Assembly: GCA_029262735.1 (NCBI GenBank)
Contig: JAJCYY010000113.1
Coordinates: 1-64,000, forward strand
Reading direction: 5' to 3'
DNA from: Chloroflexota bacterium
Lineage (GTDB): Bacteria > Chloroflexota > Dehalococcoidia > Lucifugimonadales > Lucifugimonadaceae
Length of the DNA stretch: 64,000 nt
The notes below the pieces were generated by a model. The model saw only the letters and a program-made list of their open reading frames with translations, was not told where the DNA came from and did not search any database. The position numbers were made by a program, and so were the translations under genes. The stretch's first letter is position 1. Each line of letters begins with the position of its first letter. Below are positions 15,578-23,583 of the stretch, piece by piece.

Positions 15578-17047
15578 TCACACCGCCGGCAACTCCATAT
15601 CGTCACCGGTCTCTGCCTGCCACTGCCTTATGCGCGCCGACATATCCCGCACACGGTCCCTGTGCTCCGGTGCATCGAACAGGTTCTCCAGCTCCAGCGG
15701 ATCACTGTCCAGGTCATACAGCTCACATTGATCGCCGTTAGAAAGATTCAGCTTCCAGCGATCAGGCGTCACCACCGACCTCCATCCAACCGTCGACATC
15801 CTCTCGACCACCGCATCGCCCAGTGAGATCGTGGCCCGTCCGCCGTGCCATTGCATGAAAACGTCATCCTCAAGACCGGCGTCACCAGACAGCACATCGA
15901 CCCGACTCTGCCCCTGCAAATGCTCAGGCGGCTCAACAGCCATCAGCTCAAGCATCGTCGGCACAAGATCCACATGCCCGAAGCTGCCGGCCAACCGACG
16001 TCCGCCCGAAGTCAGCCATGGCACGCTGACCAGCATCGGCACCCTCGAAACCTCCTCGTAGAACGAGCGCTTCCCAAGCATGCCGCGGTCGCCAAGTGAG
16101 TCGCCGTGGTCGCTCGTGAACACCACAACCGTCCGGTCGGCCTGCCCCGATTCTTCTAAAGCTGCCAGCACCTTGCCGACGGCGTTGTCCAGCACCGTCA
16201 TGTTGCCAAAGTACTTCGCACGCAACTCTCGCCAGTAGGCACGCGGGTCGTCCGGGTTCGCCTCCGAAGCCTGCGCAGAGTGGAAGCGAGAACGCGCCCG
16301 CGTGAAGAGCGGCGTGTTGGCAGCCGGTTCCGTCATTAAAAGCGGACCGTCAGGCACCGAATCAGGTGGATAGAGGTCGTTCAGAGGTCCGTTGTACGGC
16401 GGGTGCGGCTCGAACATGGTCAGGTACATCAGCCACGGGCGGTCTGCGTTGCGGCGAATGAATTCCTCCGTGCGCCGAGCCAGGAACGCCGCCATCGTGT
16501 GCTCCTCCGGCAGGAAGCCGCGCTGATTCTGCGTGTGCGACAGATGGCCGTCGTGATCGCCCTCCGGCTCGTAGCCGTGTTCAACGAGGTATTGGAAATA
16601 GTCCGACTTCAGAGAGCGGTGCTCACGACGCTCGTAGTTGGGAAAGCCGTCGTCGTGCGCGTCCTCGGTGCTTACCCACTCGTCGAAGCCGTGCTGCTTC
16701 ACAAGGTCCTGGCCGAGGTGCCACTTGCCGAACTTGGCGGTCAGATAGTCGTCGGGCGCCATCTCGGCGATGGTCTTCACATCTTCGGACAGGTTGCTGA
16801 ACAGTCGGCCCGGCTGCGAGTTGCGAACGACGCCCGCCGAGTGCGGATAGAGTCCGGTGAGCATTGTGCCGCGGGCGGGAGAGCAGACGGCCTGCGTGAC
16901 ATAGGCGTTCTCGAACACCGCCGACCGCTCAGCCAGCGCATTCAGGTTCGGCGCCTGCACCCAGTCATTGCCATAAGCGGCAATAGTATCGGCACGCTGC
17001 TGGTCGGAGCAGATGAACAGGATGTTTGGTTGTCGTGGTGAGTGCAT
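15578..17047 (-). CDS. Sulfatase (type I, formylglycine-dependent)
   Basis: This is an alkaline-phosphatase-superfamily sulfatase that hydrolyses organic sulfate esters. The modification motif CSPARGTMLTG lies near residue 55; its Cys would become formylglycine. Metal-site motifs are ICSDQQRADT at the start and VVFTSDHGDSLGDRG in the middle. It resembles choline-sulfatase and arylsulfatase types, but the substrate cannot be fixed. I see no signal peptide, so it is probably cytoplasmic. I chose the ATG at 17047; another ATG at 17074 adds nine residues whose DNA overlaps a repeat fragment (GTCATTCTGAAC). No anaerobic or FGE-type maturase gene is nearby. Confidence 0.88.
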   Translation of the reverse strand: MHSPRQPNILFICSDQQRADTIAAYGNDWVQAPNLNALAERSAVFENAYVTQAVCSPARGTMLTGLYPHSAGVVRNSQPGRLFSNLSEDVKTIAEMAPDDYLTAKFGKWHLGQDLVKQHGFDEWVSTEDAHDDGFPNYERREHRSLKSDYFQYLVEHGYEPEGDHDGHLSHTQNQRGFLPEEHTMAAFLARRTEEFIRRNADRPWLMYLTMFEPHPPYNGPLNDLYPPDSVPDGPLLMTEPAANTPLFTRARSRFHSAQASEANPDDPRAYWRELRAKYFGNMTVLDNAVGKVLAALEESGQADRTVVVFTSDHGDSLGDRGMLGKRSFYEEVSRVPMLVSVPWLTSGGRRLAGSFGHVDLVPTMLELMAVEPPEHLQGQSRVDVLSGDAGLEDDVFMQWHGGRATISLGDAVVERMSTVGWRSVVTPDRWKLNLSNGDQCELYDLDSDPLELENLFDAPEHRDRVRDMSARIRQWQAETGDDMELPAV

Positions 17048-17226
17048 GTTTTCGTTAAGCAGTTGAATTGTCATTCTGAACGCGTGTAGACAAATGGAAT
17101 GTTCGGATTCGTGCTGCCGGCTACATTACCTGACCGTCGAACTCGTCGGCTGGTTCGCTCTCACGCGCTCACGGTTAACGTCTGCTTTGGAGTGGGAGTT
17201 CGAAACTCTCCCAAGAACACAAGAAC

Positions 17227-17253
17227 GCCCCGCTTTCAACTCGAAGGCGGGGC
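17227..17253 (-). terminator. Terminator of the MarR/DJ-1 operon
   Basis: GCCCCGCTTTC and GAAGGCGGGGC form an 11-bp stem with one wobble around a 5-base loop. Read leftward, T-rich sequence follows (GTTCTTGTGTTCTT), so it best serves the minus-strand operon. Read rightward it is followed by ATTCTCTTT and could also work. Confidence 0.75.
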
Positions 17254-17361
17254 ATTCTCTTTACTAAAAAGAACCACTTTATTCTGACGACGAACCAAAA
17301 TGGAGTCTTAAGACCGTTACCGAACATCAGGTCGATTCCATCATCGGCAGCAGCAATGATG

Positions 17362-17811
17362 CTATTCCGCCCCGACACTGAGTTCTGACAGAACGGTCGA
17401 CATTCGCTCAAGTTCCGAGATTAGAACCTGAAACTCTGCGCGACCGAACGATTTGATTAGGCGCGTCGAGAATGCAGCTTGCCCCGGCCGGATGCGTTCG
17501 ATCACCAATCGGCCATCCGTCGTTGGCGTAAGCAACGGAGATCGCTTATGCGCCGGGTTGGGCGATGCTTGAAGAAGGCCTTCGGCAATGAGGCGATTGG
17601 CGATCCGCTGCACTGCCTGTCTGGTGATTCCCATCTGGCGGCCGATCCCGGCCACGGTCAGCGGCTGTCGGAGGACAGCCCCCATCACCTGCCACCAAGC
17701 GACCGTAATGCCTGCGGGTTCAGCGAGTTTATCCCCCGCGGCCAGCATCTGACCATTGAGCTTGAAGATCGCCAGAGTGAACTCGCCGCCGAGTTGTGAC
17801 TCATTCGGCAT
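17362..17811 (-). CDS. MarR-family transcriptional regulator
   Basis: This winged-helix regulator has 149 residues. It carries the core LTVAGIGRQMGITRQAVQRIANRLIAEGLL around 50-80 and a basic wing with NPAHKRSPLLTPT. I chose the ATG at 17811 because GAAGGGA is 7 bases upstream; the longer reading frame overlaps the DJ-1 gene too far. The gene overlaps the DJ-1-like stop by 11 bases, so the two are co-translated. It likely controls its own operon through the palindrome at 18448-18486, which overlaps the promoter. MarR proteins usually respond to small phenolics or oxidants; the effector here is unknown. Confidence 0.88.
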   Translation of the reverse strand: MPNESQLGGEFTLAIFKLNGQMLAAGDKLAEPAGITVAWWQVMGAVLRQPLTVAGIGRQMGITRQAVQRIANRLIAEGLLQASPNPAHKRSPLLTPTTDGRLVIERIRPGQAAFSTRLIKSFGRAEFQVLISELERMSTVLSELSVGAE

Positions 17812-18430
17812 GTGGCATCCCTTCCATGAGGCCGAAGTAGCCAGCCTCATCCTGGTTTCCATAAAGCAGGTACCAGCTGTCGCTAGTCGGTTCAGGATAG
17901 AACTTGAGCGCTTCGAAAATCGCTCGGGCGAACTCAACCGGTGCAATCGCACTGGCGGTGACCAGATTGCCATCGCGAATGGCCAGTTCGTTTCGGTAGC
18001 GATCGTGACCGGTGTATGCCGGTGACTCGAGAACCTGGGGAGCGTTCGACGTGTGGTCGATGTCGTTCAGAAAGCCGCCACGGGCAAGACCGGCGGTGGC
18101 ACCGCAGATGGCCGCCACTGGGACTCCGGCGTCGAGAAACCCACCTGCGGCTTCGACAAATGCCATGTTAGAACCAGTGAGCCAGTTGTCCGCGCCGGGC
18201 AGGATGAGCATGGCGCTCTCGCCGGGGTCGAGCTCGCTGATAGTGATGTCAGGTGTGAGCGTGAGTCCGCCTTTGGTCGTTACCGGATCGAGTGATTCAG
18301 CCACTGTCACGATGCGATAGCTTCGCCCGTCCGGCTGCCAGTCGCCCGATCCCAGATGGGCGAGGGCGAAACCTGCCTCCCAATCCGCCCAGGTATCGTA
18401 AATGGCGACGTGGATAGTTTCCTTTGTCAT
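17801..18430 (-). CDS. DJ-1/PfpI family protein
   Basis: This protein is of the DJ-1/PfpI glutamine-amidotransferase-like fold. It opens with HVAIYDTWADWEAG (the usual acidic residue lies in the first loop), and the nucleophile elbow is C109 in AAICGATAGLA. It resembles the YoaZ-like branch rather than proteases. Members act as chaperones, glyoxalase-III-type enzymes or stress proteins. The length is 209 residues. AGGAGG lies 4 bases before the ATG. It is the first gene of a two-gene operon with a MarR regulator, and is probably induced by the regulator's ligand. Confidence 0.87.
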   Translation of the reverse strand: MTKETIHVAIYDTWADWEAGFALAHLGSGDWQPDGRSYRIVTVAESLDPVTTKGGLTLTPDITISELDPGESAMLILPGADNWLTGSNMAFVEAAGGFLDAGVPVAAICGATAGLARGGFLNDIDHTSNAPQVLESPAYTGHDRYRNELAIRDGNLVTASAIAPVEFARAIFEALKFYPEPTSDSWYLLYGNQDEAGYFGLMEGMPHAE

Positions 18431-18447
18431 GTTTCCTCCTGCTGTTG

Positions 18448-18486
18448 TTTGACAACATGCTACCATTTCGACCACATGTTGTCAAA
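18448..18486 (-). promoter_or_regulatory. Promoter with overlapping operator palindrome for DJ-1/MarR operon
   Basis: A perfect 12-base inverted repeat (TTTGACAACATG at 18448-18459, CATGTTGTCAAA at 18475-18486) brackets the promoter. Read leftward, -35 TTGACA (18485-18480), a 17-base spacer and -10 TAGCAT (18462-18457) lie within the two arms. A regulator bound here would block polymerase. MarR from the same operon is the obvious candidate. Confidence 0.75.
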
Positions 18487-19007
18487 ATGTAGTGCAGTAG
18501 AGGTGCTGAGGGTCGGTTCTGTCAGAACTCAGTGCTCACGATGAATCCGAGGCTCCCCAAACACGGAATCGATCTCTGAATTTAACCCGAAACCTCAGTC
18601 ATTAGAGTTGACCAACTGCTGGCGACAATCTTTTATTTATCTGTGACCGGTGTTCACGAGCAAGTTCGACTCTCTCCCATCCGCACAGGTGCGCAGGATT
18701 GCAGTTCAAGAGCCGCCGGAACCCACCTCTTGCTGCACCGGTGTCAATCCTGATCCTTCCGGGTAGACGCCGGCCTGGACACTGTTCGGGCCACAGGTTT
18801 CGGATAGACCCGGCCAGTACGGCCCGGACAAAGCTCAACAACGAAAAACACCCTGTACCTGGCTCTTCCAACAGAGAATCCTGGCTCTCTACCGATTGCC
18901 GGGCTGGAAATGTCCAATCCAGTTGGCTATGGTGCACCTTGCTGGCCTGATGCGCTGCAAACAACGTAAAGCGCAATCGCGATCAGGCTCGCAATAAGGG
19001 GACAACG
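18487..19007. other. Long intergenic region upstream of the alpha-dioxygenase locus
   Basis: About 520 bases separate the divergent DJ-1 promoter from the dioxygenase. I see no credible gene; the open frames on both strands have no recognisable protein character. The ribosome site AAGGGG lies just before the ATG at 19008. A regulated promoter for the downstream locus must lie here, but I could not find a clear -35/-10 pair. Confidence 0.5.
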
Positions 19008-21368
19008 ATGAACGATTCCACGGGATCAGGCGCTGCCGATCTAATCGCCGCTCAACGGTATTCCGACGCCATCAAGCTGCTCGAACAGGAGATCGCATCT
19101 TCTCCCACTTCCCAGGATCATGCGCAGCTTGCGCAGGCGTACCTGCAGCTTGAAAACTACGAATCATCGGCCTTTCACTACGACGAGGCTGTGAAGCTCG
19201 ACCCGACCGACACTTCACTACAAGAGATGGCAGCTCTCACCCGTGCCAACGCCATCGCCGAAGTGAACGTTTTTGTGCCGGAGCCGCGATTCTTCGAACG
19301 TGAAGACCTGCTGAGCACGCCCCAACTCCGTCCTGGTGCGTTACCCGGCCCTATTCCAACTTACTCACGGTCCCTACTTCAGAAGCTGCGAACAGCCCTT
19401 GGATTATTTCTCGGTTTCTTCGCCACAATTGGAATTAACCTTTCGACCAAAATCCTGGGACGGCTGCTTGGATACCGAGACCGTGTTTGGACGAACTGGT
19501 ACAGACGACCGTACCTGGTTGGCGTGCTGCTCCTGGCTCATATGCGGGAGAAGCTCAACAAAGACAATCTGAAGAACGCCTATCCGCCGGGCGAGCTTAT
19601 CGGCTTCCAGCCTTCGGGGCTCGTACCTCCGCCCGGAGTGCGCAACTTCCGTACCGCAGATGGAACATGGAACAATCTGGCGGATCCGAAGGAGGGCGCT
19701 GCAGGAACGCGATTCCACCGCAACGTGAACAACGATGCAATTCAACCTGAGTCCGGTGAGCGGCTTCTCGATCCAAATCCCCGTCTCGTCAGCCGGAAGT
19801 TACTCGCTCGTGGCGAAAAGATGGACGAGGTGCCATTCCTGAACATGCTGGCGGCTTCGTGGATCAACTTCCAGAATCATGACTGGGTCCACCACGGTGA
19901 ATCGCTGATCGAAGAAACGCACTCCATTCCGATGGACTCGACCGATCCGGCGCGTATGAAGTTTGGGCAGACCGAGATCAAAGTCGGCAAGACCCAGCCG
20001 GATCCCACGAGACAGCAGGACGGCGAAACCACTCCGATCACCTTCGTAAACGAGGTCACGCACTGGTGGGACGGATCTCAGATCTATGGAAGTGACCAGG
20101 AGACGGTCGACCGTTTGCGCACGGGCACGGACGGGAAGATCAGGGTGACGGAGAAGGGCACTCTTCCTCTCGATGAAAAGGGCATCGAGCAGACCGGGTT
20201 TACTCGCAACTGGTGGATCGGTCTCACGATGCTCCACACGCTGTTCACGCTGGAGCACAACGCGATATGTGACGAGCTGAAGCGATCGCATCCGGGCTGG
20301 GACGACAACACCTATTTCAGCGTCGCGCGCCTCATCAACGCGGCAGTGATGGCAAAGATTCACTCCATCGAGTGGACACCAGCCATTCTGCCGAACCGCG
20401 GACTGGATTCGGGCCTGAATGCCAACTGGTTCGGACTGCTTACAAACATGTTCCGGAAAGGCAAAGACCGCAAGACATTCGCCAACGTCAACGTGCGTAA
20501 TCCCGAGCTTGGCGGGGTGGTTGGCAATCCGATCACCAGGCACGGACAGCCGTATGGCCTGACCGAGGAGTTCGTGGAGGTCTACAGGCTTCACTCGCTG
20601 CTGCCGGAGACGATTGACATAAGACGCGCGGGCGAGACCGAGGTCGCAGAGGCTGTGCCGTTTGTCGCCACCCGGCAGGCAGGATCGGGAAAACTGTCCG
20701 ACCGCTACGAAATGTCAGATCTTTTCTACTCGTTTGGCAAGCAGCATCCGGGGCAGCTGATACTCAATAACTATCCGAATTTCATGCGGGAGTTCAGCAT
20801 CCCTGGAACTCCGCTCTTCGATATGGCGGCGGTAGACATCCTGCGCGCTCGAGAGCGTGGAGTGCCGCGATACAACGAGTTTCGTAGACAGCTCGGGTTG
20901 AACCCGATCAGTAGCTTCGAAGACCTGACCAGCGATAAGCAAGAGGTTGCGAATCTCAAGATGGTCTACGGGGACGGTCCAGAGGCTGTCGAGAAGTTGG
21001 ATCTGCTGGTCGGAACTCTCGGCGAAACTCAACGCCCCGATAACTTCGGATTCGGTGAAACTCTGTTCCAGATCTTCATCCTCAACGCATCTCGTCGACT
21101 TCAGGCCGACCGCTTCTACACCGACGACTACAACGAAAATGTGTACACGCGCGAAGGCCTTGAATGGATTGACGATGCCAGCCTGAAGACAGTCATCATC
21201 CGGCACTATCCCGAGCTTGCGAAAACAGGACTTGGAAACATCAAGAATGCGTTCGAGCCGTGGGACGACGACGAGAAACTGGAGAAGACCCGACATCCAC
21301 TTCGAACATGGGACGCTGACCTGAAGCCCGATCCATTCGTGGGAGATCTTTTCAAGGATCTTGCATGA
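19008..21368 (+). CDS. Fatty-acid alpha-dioxygenase homologue with N-terminal TPR-like domain
   Basis: This is a heme enzyme of the animal-peroxidase/cyclooxygenase superfamily, closest in motifs to plant alpha-dioxygenase (alpha-DOX). That enzyme adds O2 to C2 of fatty acids to give 2-hydroperoxides that decay to the aldehyde one carbon shorter. The motifs are FQNHDWVHH (distal H291), LFTLEHNAICDELK near 412, IHSIEWTPAIL with NANWFGLL, and VYRLHSLLP, with Y526 and H529 matching the Tyr/proximal-His pair of alpha-DOX. The C-terminal half (RYNEFRR, PISSFEDL, LDLLVG, RRLQADRF, GLEWI) is also alpha-DOX-like. Residues 10-85 form TPR-like helices not found in plant enzymes. There is no signal peptide. 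It leads a four-gene line with a cytochrome c and a P450. Confidence 0.85.
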   Translation: MNDSTGSGAADLIAAQRYSDAIKLLEQEIASSPTSQDHAQLAQAYLQLENYESSAFHYDEAVKLDPTDTSLQEMAALTRANAIAEVNVFVPEPRFFEREDLLSTPQLRPGALPGPIPTYSRSLLQKLRTALGLFLGFFATIGINLSTKILGRLLGYRDRVWTNWYRRPYLVGVLLLAHMREKLNKDNLKNAYPPGELIGFQPSGLVPPPGVRNFRTADGTWNNLADPKEGAAGTRFHRNVNNDAIQPESGERLLDPNPRLVSRKLLARGEKMDEVPFLNMLAASWINFQNHDWVHHGESLIEETHSIPMDSTDPARMKFGQTEIKVGKTQPDPTRQQDGETTPITFVNEVTHWWDGSQIYGSDQETVDRLRTGTDGKIRVTEKGTLPLDEKGIEQTGFTRNWWIGLTMLHTLFTLEHNAICDELKRSHPGWDDNTYFSVARLINAAVMAKIHSIEWTPAILPNRGLDSGLNANWFGLLTNMFRKGKDRKTFANVNVRNPELGGVVGNPITRHGQPYGLTEEFVEVYRLHSLLPETIDIRRAGETEVAEAVPFVATRQAGSGKLSDRYEMSDLFYSFGKQHPGQLILNNYPNFMREFSIPGTPLFDMAAVDILRARERGVPRYNEFRRQLGLNPISSFEDLTSDKQEVANLKMVYGDGPEAVEKLDLLVGTLGETQRPDNFGFGETLFQIFILNASRRLQADRFYTDDYNENVYTREGLEWIDDASLKTVIIRHYPELAKTGLGNIKNAFEPWDDDEKLEKTRHPLRTWDADLKPDPFVGDLFKDLA

Positions 21369-21427
21369 GCCGGTGCCGAAGTACGAGATTTGCCCGTAGT
21401 GGCCGACAACGGTTTTAACGAGGGAAC

Positions 21428-21853
21428 ATGCAAAACAAGTATCTGAAGTGGTTCAGCATAGTCGTGTGGATAGGTGTGCCGGTGAACCTCTACTTCGCTT
21501 TCCCGGCATTCTTCGTACCGAACTTCTTGATCGACTCACTTGATCTGACAGACGACTTTAAAACCGTCTGGCTACGCAACGCCGGGCTGCTCATATTCAT
21601 AGTCACCGCGTATCACATCCTTGCAGCCGTTCACCCGGCGCGCTATGTGGCGGTTGGCTGGATGGTTGTCGGTGGGAGACTGGTGGCGGCCGTCTACTGG
21701 TTGATCGTGGTAGCGGATTGGTGGGAGACGTCGACCAACCCCGATGCGTTCATTCCATTCCTGATTGGAGACCTGGCATTCGGTGGCATTTCGGGCGTTT
21801 TGCTGTACCTGGGCATGCGACAAGAACGACGGCAGGCCGAGAGCCAGCAGTAA
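21428..21853 (+). CDS. Small membrane protein with four helices in the dioxygenase locus
   Basis: I do not recognise a family for this 141-residue protein. It shows four hydrophobic segments at about 8-30, 48-67, 72-96 and 105-128, a short charged C-terminus (MRQERRQAESQQ) and no cofactor motif. AGGGA lies 5 bases before the ATG. It lies 59 bases after the dioxygenase and 178 before the cytochrome. It may anchor or supply substrate to the oxygenases, or take part in electron or lipid handling. That is inference from position. Confidence 0.8.
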   Translation: MQNKYLKWFSIVVWIGVPVNLYFAFPAFFVPNFLIDSLDLTDDFKTVWLRNAGLLIFIVTAYHILAAVHPARYVAVGWMVVGGRLVAAVYWLIVVADWWETSTNPDAFIPFLIGDLAFGGISGVLLYLGMRQERRQAESQQ

Positions 21854-22031
21854 ATCGCACGGGAGGCGGCTAAAGGAAATCCTGTTACTGCCGGAACCGG
21901 TGTCTCAAGCTCAATCGCGGCTACAGGAACTCCTGGATCGGGGTCATGAGATCAAGTTGAACGTGCAACGTGCAAGTCGAAGAAGTGGAAACAGAATTGA
22001 ATCCCAATCAGGCTGGTAGGGCCGCGGGCGT

Positions 22032-23543
22032 ATGAGCAAATTGGAAACACTAAGACAGAAGATTCACTCAGTCTGGAGGGCATTTCGACGATGGCCGGTC
22101 TGGGGCCAGGCGCTGACGTACGCCGGTACTGCAATGATTGCGCTTTTCGTTGTGATTGGCATCTATGCGCTGGTGCTATTCAGGCGAGACATACCTGAAG
22201 TCCACGCAGATATCGCAGAACACTTCAAGTACGGGTCGATCGGGTCTGAGAGAGGGGCAGGGATTCCCTACCTCCTTTGGAAGGTTCTTCCCGATGTGTT
22301 CCCCGAGTATCTTCCAGATCGTCCCGGTACAGGCTATGAGCGGTTCGGTTTTATATATGAGACGGCAGAGCACGACCGCCCGATCGGAACCAGCTTCCGT
22401 GAAAAACCGATTGGACTGATCGGACTGAACTGCGCCGTCTGCCACGTCGGCACTGTTCGCGAATCACCGGAAGCGGAACCGCAAATCGTGCTTGGAAAAC
22501 CGGCACAGGCATTCGATCTGCAGGCATATGCCCAGTTTTTGTTTGCGGTAGGACAGGATGCCCGCTTCAACTCCGACTTCCTGATGCCGTTGATCGAGGA
22601 CGGCAGTCCTGACTTCCCATTTACCGAAAAGCTGCTGTACCGCTACATCGTGATACCTCGAACACGGGACGCGCTGATTGAACAGGCGGAGCAGTTTGCG
22701 TGGATGGACCTTCGCCCACTATCCGGCCCGGGCAGGGTGGACACGTTCAATCCATTTAACGAATTCTTCGGGCTGGAGCCTGGCGAGAACAGCGTTGTGG
22801 GCACGGCTTCTCTGCCATCCATCTGGAACCAATCGGTCAGGGCAGACATGAACCTGCACTGGGACGGCAACAACAGCTCCGTTGATGAACGAAACATTAA
22901 CGCCGCCATCGGTGCCGGTGCCATAAAGGATATGGAAGACAGGATCGATCTTCCGGCCATCGAACGCGTAGCAGCGTGGACCTGGGATCAGCTTCACCCT
23001 GTCCCTTTTCCCGAGGAGCGCATCGACCTTGAACTCGCAGGTCAGGGAGGTCCGATCTACCAGGATAACTGCGCGTCATGCCATGCGCTCGACGGGGAGT
23101 ACGTTGGACAGGTGACAGACATATCTGAGATCGGCACGGATCCTGAACGCCTGAACTCTTTTACGGAAGAGTTGGTTGTGTTCCTGAATAAGACCGGCGA
23201 GGGCAAAGAATGGGCGTACTCTAATTTCAAGAAGACGAACGGCTACGCGAATATGCCGCTCGATGGCGTCTGGCTCCGTGCCCCGTATCTGCACAACGGA
23301 TCGGTGCCAACTCTGCGTGATCTGCTGACGCCGCCAGACGAAAGACCGAAGACCTTCTATGTGGGTGTCGACGTTTTCGACTATGAAAATGTGGGATTCA
23401 TAAGCAACGGGCAGTATGCAGAGCAGAACGGAGTGCTGCATGACACCGGTGTACGTGGCGACGGCAATTCCGGGCACACCTACGGAATAGATCTGTCTGC
23501 TGCCGAAATCGAAGCGCTGATCGAGTACTTGAAGACCATGTGA
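22032..23543 (+). CDS. Membrane-anchored di-heme cytochrome c (peroxidase/RoxA-like)
   Basis: A single N-terminal membrane helix (about 27-50) is followed by an exported domain with two covalent heme sites, C134-A-V-C-H138 and C347-A-S-C-H351. The sequence GYANMPLDGVWLRAPYLHNG near 396-415 is typical of the di-heme cytochrome c peroxidase superfamily, which includes the rubber oxygenase RoxA. The length of 503 residues exceeds that of classical CcpA peroxidases (about 330) and is closer to RoxA-type proteins. It could reduce peroxides made by the dioxygenase or cleave a double bond oxidatively. The locus context favours a lipid role, but this is inference. Confidence 0.85.
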   Translation: MSKLETLRQKIHSVWRAFRRWPVWGQALTYAGTAMIALFVVIGIYALVLFRRDIPEVHADIAEHFKYGSIGSERGAGIPYLLWKVLPDVFPEYLPDRPGTGYERFGFIYETAEHDRPIGTSFREKPIGLIGLNCAVCHVGTVRESPEAEPQIVLGKPAQAFDLQAYAQFLFAVGQDARFNSDFLMPLIEDGSPDFPFTEKLLYRYIVIPRTRDALIEQAEQFAWMDLRPLSGPGRVDTFNPFNEFFGLEPGENSVVGTASLPSIWNQSVRADMNLHWDGNNSSVDERNINAAIGAGAIKDMEDRIDLPAIERVAAWTWDQLHPVPFPEERIDLELAGQGGPIYQDNCASCHALDGEYVGQVTDISEIGTDPERLNSFTEELVVFLNKTGEGKEWAYSNFKKTNGYANMPLDGVWLRAPYLHNGSVPTLRDLLTPPDERPKTFYVGVDVFDYENVGFISNGQYAEQNGVLHDTGVRGDGNSGHTYGIDLSAAEIEALIEYLKTM

Positions 23544-23583
23544 AGACCGGCAGCCATGCTTCCCAGACAAGGTAAGTCCAACC

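Noticed and set aside
17192-17219. tRNA T-arm-like sequence (GGGAG-TTCGAAA-CTCTC) near a terminator
   Set aside because: No matching acceptor, D-arm or anticodon arm lies within 95 bases on either strand; only five bases of a possible acceptor stem pair. It is best read as part of the hairpin-rich terminator region.
18602-18976. Possible 124-codon gene in the gap before the dioxygenase
   Set aside because: No ribosome site, no recognisable sequence pattern, and an equally long frame lies on the other strand.
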